Shown: piece by piece, positions 7,995 through 10,524 of the stretch
Layout of the letters: the number at the start of each line of letters is the position of its first letter
How positions within the stretch are numbered: the first letter of the stretch is position 1
Assembly: GCA_021157485.1 (NCBI GenBank)
Contig: JAGGWO010000168.1
Span: 1-10,524, forward strand
Length of the DNA stretch: 10,524 bases
Direction of reading: 5' to 3'
From: Sulfurimonas sp.
GTDB lineage: Bacteria > Campylobacterota > Campylobacteria > Campylobacterales > Sulfurimonadaceae
Notes under the pieces: model-generated
What the model was told of the DNA's origin: nothing
The model's database searches: none
What the model saw: only the letters and a program-made list of their open reading frames with translations
Made by a program: the position numbers and the translations under genes

Positions 7995-8000
7995 TTTATA
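7995..8000 (-). promoter_or_regulatory. Candidate -10 box for the rluD-flpA-trmB-ftsEX-envC operon
   Basis: TATAAA on the minus strand, 23 bases before the rluD ATG at 7971. This would leave a leader of roughly 17 nt. It lies within the 50-bp divergent gap shared with the mrdB promoter, so the two transcripts would start almost back to back. No -35 box is recognisable. Confidence 0.35.
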
Positions 8001-8021
8001 AAATAATTTGGAGTTATAAAT

Positions 8022-9134
8022 TTGTGGAGATTTGATAAGAGTATTTTAGCACAATTTGACTTTTTTTCTATCATTCTAATCATACCTTTGATAATAACTT
8101 CTAATTGGCTTATCGGAGAAGTTATTCCAGCACTCGCTCAAAAGCAGAGTGCCTATGTAGGTGTCGCATTTATAACATTTATAGTTATCTTTTTACTCCC
8201 TATTCGTCGTATGAGTTGGCTTATACCTCTTATATACTGGGTAAATATAATTTTACTTTTAGCAGTTGAGTTTTTTGGTCACGCTAGACTTGGTGCGCAA
8301 AGATGGATAGACATTCCTTTTGTAAACGCAACTATCCAGCCCTCAGAGTTTGTAAAACCAGCACTCATTTTAATGCTTGCATATTTAATCCATAAAAATC
8401 CACCTCCGATACATGGCTATAGAATCAAAGATTTTTTTAAACTCTCTCTTTATATCTTACTTCCATTTATTCTTATAGCGAGAGAGCCAGATTTAGGAAC
8501 TGCTTTGGTATTACTACTTATTGGATATGGTGTTCTCTTTTTTGTTGGGGTTTACTGGAAAATTTGGGCTACAATAATCACAGTTGTATTACTCTTAGCA
8601 CCTATATCCTATAAATTTTTGCTACATGATTATCAAAAAGTGAGGATTAATGACTTTTTGAGTGAAAAACCATCCTATCATGTTCAACAATCAATAATTG
8701 CTATTGGTTCAGGTGGGTGGACAGGAAAAGATAAAGAGGATGCAACACAAACGCAGATGCGTTTTTTACCTATTGCTACGAGTGATTTTATCTTCGCTTT
8801 TGTAGTTGAAAGAACTGGATTTTTGGGAGCGTTAGCTCTTATACTTCTTTATGTAATGCTCATTTTGCATCTTCTTAGTCTTAGTATTTTTAACACTGAC
8901 TACTACATCAAAGTCGTAACTGTCTCTATCTCTTTTATGATTTTTATCTATATGGGGGTAAATATTGCGATGACCATTGGATATGCTCCTGTTGTAGGAG
9001 TTCCACTACCCATGTTTAGCTATGGCGGTAGTAGTTTTATAAACTTCATAATACTTTTTGCAATAATGCAGAATCTAATTACCTTTAGATATAAAGATAT
9101 GTATGATGTTAGAGGAACAAAAAGCTTTGTCTAA
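8022..9134 (+). CDS. mrdB: Rod-shape-determining peptidoglycan glycosyltransferase RodA (MrdB)
   Basis: SEDS-family integral membrane enzyme that polymerises lipid II into glycan strands during elongation, working with a class B PBP (PBP2). Length (370) matches RodA. The start is TTG: it gives MWRFDKSILAQFD, matching the common RodA N-terminus, and GGAG lies 8 bases upstream. About ten hydrophobic segments are present. SEDS landmarks include GARRW-like LGAQRWIDI (90-98), QPSEFVKP (106-113), REPDLGTA (154-161), TQTQMRFLP (242-250) and SDFIFAFVVE (254-263), whose Asp255 corresponds to the catalytic Asp of E. coli RodA (D262). The PMFSYGGSS motif is near the C-terminus. The alternative paralogue FtsW is less likely given the length and N-terminus. 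It is divergent from rluD and converges with the J-domain gene. Confidence 0.93.
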   Translation: MWRFDKSILAQFDFFSIILIIPLIITSNWLIGEVIPALAQKQSAYVGVAFITFIVIFLLPIRRMSWLIPLIYWVNIILLLAVEFFGHARLGAQRWIDIPFVNATIQPSEFVKPALILMLAYLIHKNPPPIHGYRIKDFFKLSLYILLPFILIAREPDLGTALVLLLIGYGVLFFVGVYWKIWATIITVVLLLAPISYKFLLHDYQKVRINDFLSEKPSYHVQQSIIAIGSGGWTGKDKEDATQTQMRFLPIATSDFIFAFVVERTGFLGALALILLYVMLILHLLSLSIFNTDYYIKVVTVSISFMIFIYMGVNIAMTIGYAPVVGVPLPMFSYGGSSFINFIILFAIMQNLITFRYKDMYDVRGTKSFV

Positions 9135-9145
9135 CGTGAGCTTTT
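9120..9145. terminator. Possible weak bidirectional terminator hairpin
   Basis: AAAAGCT (9120-9126) and AGCTTTT (9139-9145) form a 7-bp stem with a 12-base loop, overlapping the stop codons of mrdB and the convergent J-domain gene. The stem has just two G-C pairs and ends in a run of T on either strand. The position is right for a shared terminator, but stability is low. Confidence 0.35.
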
Positions 9146-9629
9146 AGCCACGCACTTCTTTAATCGCAGTATACGCTTCATTTAATCTTTTTGTTTTCTC
9201 TTGTGAAAAGTCTAACATATCCTGAGGTAACCCTTTAGAAATCAGAGAGTCGTAGTGATACTCTTTCATAAGTCTTCTATAATTTTTCTTTATTACATCA
9301 AAACTATCACTTGATGATGATTCCAACTCTTCATAATAACTCTGCATTTTATCTACACTACCGTTAACACCTGAGTACTCATTTCTAAAGTTTGAGCTAT
9401 ATCTACTCTGATAGCCATTTCTCGAGGCATTTTCAAAATTTTTAAATGCCTCGGTATAGATAAGTTTTACTCCAACAAGTAAAAAGAAGTTAAATGGGAA
9501 AAAAAGAATTCTCGGAGCAAAAATAAGAAGTAAAATACCAATAACAATGCTTCCAAAACAGAAACCTAACCACATAACTTCAAGAAAGATTCCAAGAGCA
9601 ATAAACGCAAGACCAAAGATTTTTTTCAT
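9144..9629 (-). CDS. Membrane-anchored DjlA-like J-domain protein with degenerate HPD motif
   Basis: 161 residues. The N-terminus is very hydrophobic, with probable membrane helices at about 3-36 and 38-58 broken by short turns. A polar, Ser/Asn-rich linker follows (about 65-100), then a C-terminal J-like domain (about 98-160). The J region reads YEELE...IKKNYRRLMKEYHYDSL...SKGLPQDMLDFSQEKTKRLNEAYTAI in outline, which resembles the DjlA J domain. The canonical HPD is replaced by His125-Tyr126-Asp127. HPD is needed for J proteins to stimulate the DnaK ATPase, so classical co-chaperone activity is doubtful. The order here (membrane part then J domain) recalls DjlA, although no TerB-like central domain is seen. 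The AAGGA SD lies about 11 bases before the ATG, rather far. Confidence 0.8.
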   Translation of the reverse strand: MKKIFGLAFIALGIFLEVMWLGFCFGSIVIGILLLIFAPRILFFPFNFFLLVGVKLIYTEAFKNFENASRNGYQSRYSSNFRNEYSGVNGSVDKMQSYYEELESSSSDSFDVIKKNYRRLMKEYHYDSLISKGLPQDMLDFSQEKTKRLNEAYTAIKEVRG

Positions 9630-9658
9630 AATTGTTAATATCCTTTATTAGAAATCGG

Positions 9659-9667
9659 ATTATAGCA
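9659..9667 (-). promoter_or_regulatory. Candidate extended -10 promoter of the J-domain gene
   Basis: TGCTATAAT on the minus strand is a perfect extended -10 element (TGnTATAAT). It sits 29 bases before the ATG at 9629. Confidence 0.55.
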
Positions 9668-9702
9668 AAATAAAGAGGGAGTTTTTAACTAGTGTGTTTA
9701 TT

Positions 9703-9780
9703 TTTGAATTAGTTGTGCTTAAGTTTTTAACGAAGCATACTCTAGTATGTGAGTTGAAAAGTTAAGTGCAAATAATCAAA
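9703..9780. repeat. 78-bp imperfect palindrome, copy A
   Basis: Lies just downstream of tRNA-Asp in the direction of transcription. It is an almost full-length hairpin: outer arms TTTGAATTAGTTGTGC and GTGCAAATAATCAAA, a middle stem, and an apical stem CATAC/GTATG (9736-9740 and 9745-9749). An asymmetric GAA/GA internal loop lies below the apical stem. It aligns without gaps to copy B at 9934-10011, with 16 differences in 78 by my hand count. Neither copy encodes a protein or shows a target-site duplication I could identify. Confidence 0.8.
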
Positions 9781-9786
9781 AAGAAA

Positions 9787-9863
9787 TGGCGCGGTGGACG
9801 AGATTCGAACTCGCGACCCTCTGCGTGACAGGCAGATATTCTAACCAGCTGAACTACCACCGC
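9787..9863 (-). tRNA. tRNA-Asp (GTC)
   Basis: 77 nt including an encoded CCA (TGG at 9787-9789 on the plus strand). The acceptor stem GCGGTGG/CCACCGC is perfect and the discriminator is G73. The anticodon stem TCTGC/GCAGA encloses the loop CTGTCAC with anticodon GTC and a normal T33. The T loop is TTCGAAT. It is the last tRNA of the cluster. Confidence 0.97.
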
Positions 9864-9870
9864 ACCTATA

Positions 9871-9900
9871 TTGTAAAGAAGTGTTTTACAAAAGTAAAAC
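9871..9900. repeat. Two overlapping, mutually exclusive inverted repeats upstream of tRNA-Asp
   Basis: TTGTAAA (9871-9877) pairs with TTTACAA (9885-9891), and GTTTTAC (9883-9889) pairs with GTAAAAC (9894-9900). Both stems are perfect 7-mers and share bases 9885-9889, so only one can form. They lie 8-37 bases before tRNA-Asp on its transcript. A TACAAT that could act as a -10 box for a separate tRNA-Asp promoter is at 9869-9874 on the minus strand, very close to the tRNA 5' end. Confidence 0.45.
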
Positions 9901-9933
9901 TTGTCACATCTGTTTTAATTAAAAAACTTGTAT

Positions 9934-10011
9934 TTTGATTTAGTTGTGCTAAAGATTTTGGCGAAGCGTACTAAAGTACGTGAGCTAAAAGCTTTCGTGC
10001 AAATAAACAAA
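9934..10011. repeat. 78-bp imperfect palindrome, copy B
   Basis: Between tRNA-Val (10015) and tRNA-Asp (9863). It has the same hairpin plan as copy A: apical stem CGTAC/GTACG (9967-9971 and 9976-9980), the same GAA/GA internal loop, and outer arms TTTGATTTAGTTGTGC and GTGCAAATAAACAAA. Several differences from copy A are paired changes that keep base pairing. Confidence 0.8.
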
Positions 10012-10014
10012 ATA

Positions 10015-10090
10015 TGGTGGGCATTACAAGACTCGAACTTGTGACATCTACCTTGTAAGGGTAGCGCTCTACCAACTGAGCTAAACGCCC
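10015..10090 (-). tRNA. tRNA-Val (TAC), copy 1
   Basis: 76 nt with encoded CCA. The acceptor stem is GGGCGTT/AATGCCC (one G-T pair) and the discriminator is A73. The anticodon stem CTACC/GGTAG holds the loop CTTACAA, anticodon TAC, with normal T33. It differs from the other tRNA-Val at 10320-10395 by one base in the variable loop (T45 here, C45 there). Confidence 0.97.
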
Positions 10091-10213
10091 TCTGCTTTTT
10101 ACTTTACTCTGCGTTAAGTTTTCTTTCGGATACTTACGTATTCCTCTTTCAAACTTGCCTTGATTAAAGAAAAAATCAAAAATTTTAGAAATAAATCTAA
10201 ACACCAATTAAAA
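10091..10213. other. 123-bp AT-rich spacer between tRNA-Val and tRNA-Glu
   Basis: Longer than the other Glu-to-Val spacer in the cluster (30 bp). It holds two weak AT-rich hairpins: TTGATT/AATCAA (10160-10179) and TTTAGA/TCTAAA (10184-10201). A 78-codon minus-strand open frame crosses it but runs through the tRNA-Val gene and is not credible. I see no gene or clear promoter in it. It may carry processing sites of the tRNA precursor. Confidence 0.4.
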
Positions 10214-10289
10214 TGGCGACCCCTAAAGGATTTGAACCTCTGTAACTACCATGAAGTGATAGTGTCCTTGGCCACTAGACGAAAGGGTC
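10214..10289 (-). tRNA. tRNA-Glu (TTC), copy 1, with C33
   Basis: 76 nt with encoded CCA. The acceptor stem GACCCTT/AGGGGTC contains one T-G pair, with G73. The anticodon stem CTATC/GGTAG encloses the loop ACTTCAT: anticodon TTC at 10253-10255. The base 5' of the anticodon is C33 (10256) instead of the near-universal T33. The T arm AGAGG-TTCAAAT-CCTTT is fully paired with one G-T. It differs from copy 2 in the variable loop and T arm. Confidence 0.95.
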
Positions 10290-10319
10290 ACTTTCATTAA
10301 CAAAAGGTTTATAAATAAA

Positions 10320-10395
10320 TGGTGGGCATTACAAGACTCGAACTTGTGACGTCTACCTTGTAAGGGTAGCGCTCTACCAACTGAGCTAAACGCCC
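10320..10395 (-). tRNA. tRNA-Val (TAC), copy 2
   Basis: 76 nt with encoded CCA. It is identical to the tRNA-Val at 10015-10090 except for C45 in the variable loop. It lies 50 bp downstream of the second tRNA-Glu, so the cluster contains two Glu-Val units in tandem. Confidence 0.97.
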
Positions 10396-10445
10396 ATGAA
10401 AACTATGCTTTATAAACTAATAAATAAAATAGCATTCACAAACTA

Positions 10446-10521
10446 TGGCGACCCCTAAAGGATTCGAACCTATGTTCCTACCATGAAGTGATAGTGTCCT
10501 TGGCCACTAGACGAAAGGGTC
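10446..10521 (-). tRNA. tRNA-Glu (TTC), copy 2, with C33
   Basis: 76 nt with encoded CCA, same acceptor and anticodon arms as copy 1, including C33 (10488) before anticodon TTC (10485-10487). Its variable loop and T stem differ: the T stem ATAGG/CCTTT has a T50-T64 mismatch, and the T loop is TTCGAAT. It is the first tRNA of the cluster visible here; any promoter lies beyond the right edge. Confidence 0.93.
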
Positions 10522-10524
10522 ACT

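Noticed and set aside
9703..10011. The 78-bp palindromes as simple intrinsic terminators of the tRNAs
   Set aside because: Copy B lies between tRNAs that probably share a transcript. Neither has a GC-rich stem closed by a U tract, and the internal loop and long outer arms are not typical of terminators.
9703..10011. CRISPR array or integron attC sites
   Set aside because: There are only two copies, with a tRNA gene between them, no regular spacers, and no cas or integrase genes in the window.
9971..10207. Minus-strand open frame of 78 codons in the tRNA region
   Set aside because: It runs through the whole tRNA-Val gene and half of palindrome B; the translated product has no sensible features.

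Overview
The window reads as ordinary chromosomal DNA of a member of the Campylobacterota (Epsilonproteobacteria), most likely a Sulfurimonas-like relative. The evidence is AT-rich DNA, the Campylobacterota-type long TrmB, a FlpA-like fibronectin-III lipoprotein, and a gene order that I recall from the Campylobacter jejuni mrdB-to-Cj1275c region. The species assignment is inference. I see no phage, transposase, CRISPR array or defence system.

Layout. Positions 1-1287 (minus) hold most of threonine synthase, running off the left edge. Next, on the same strand, is a small two-helix membrane protein of unknown function (1352-1744). Its promoter region carries two perfect inverted repeats. From 7971 down to 1809 (minus) lies a six-gene chain in which every gene overlaps the next: rluD-type pseudouridine synthase, FlpA-like lipoprotein, trmB, ftsE, ftsX, and an EnvC-like protein with a degenerate LytM domain. 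Diverging from it across 50 bp is mrdB/rodA (8022-9134, plus), whose TTG start is supported by an SD. A membrane-anchored DjlA-like J-domain protein with a broken HPD motif (9144-9629, minus) converges on mrdB. The right end (9787-10521, minus) is a tRNA cluster read as Glu-Val-Glu-Val-Asp.

How the genes work together. FtsE (ATPase), FtsX (membrane mechanotransmitter) and the EnvC-like protein form the known module that switches on septal peptidoglycan hydrolases. RodA, the elongation SEDS glycosyltransferase, is divergent from it. The same transcript should carry rRNA pseudouridylation, tRNA m7G46 methylation and a surface or periplasmic FN3 lipoprotein, so envelope growth, division and translation functions are physically linked.

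The least explained structure is a pair of 78-bp imperfect palindromes (9703-9780 and 9934-10011) in the tRNA cluster. They differ at 16 positions by my hand alignment, yet four sets of differences are compensatory and keep the hairpin paired around an invariant GAA/GA internal loop. Also notable: both tRNA-Glu genes carry C instead of the near-universal U at position 33, and the FN3 lipoprotein keeps much of the fibronectin-binding motif described in C. jejuni FlpA.
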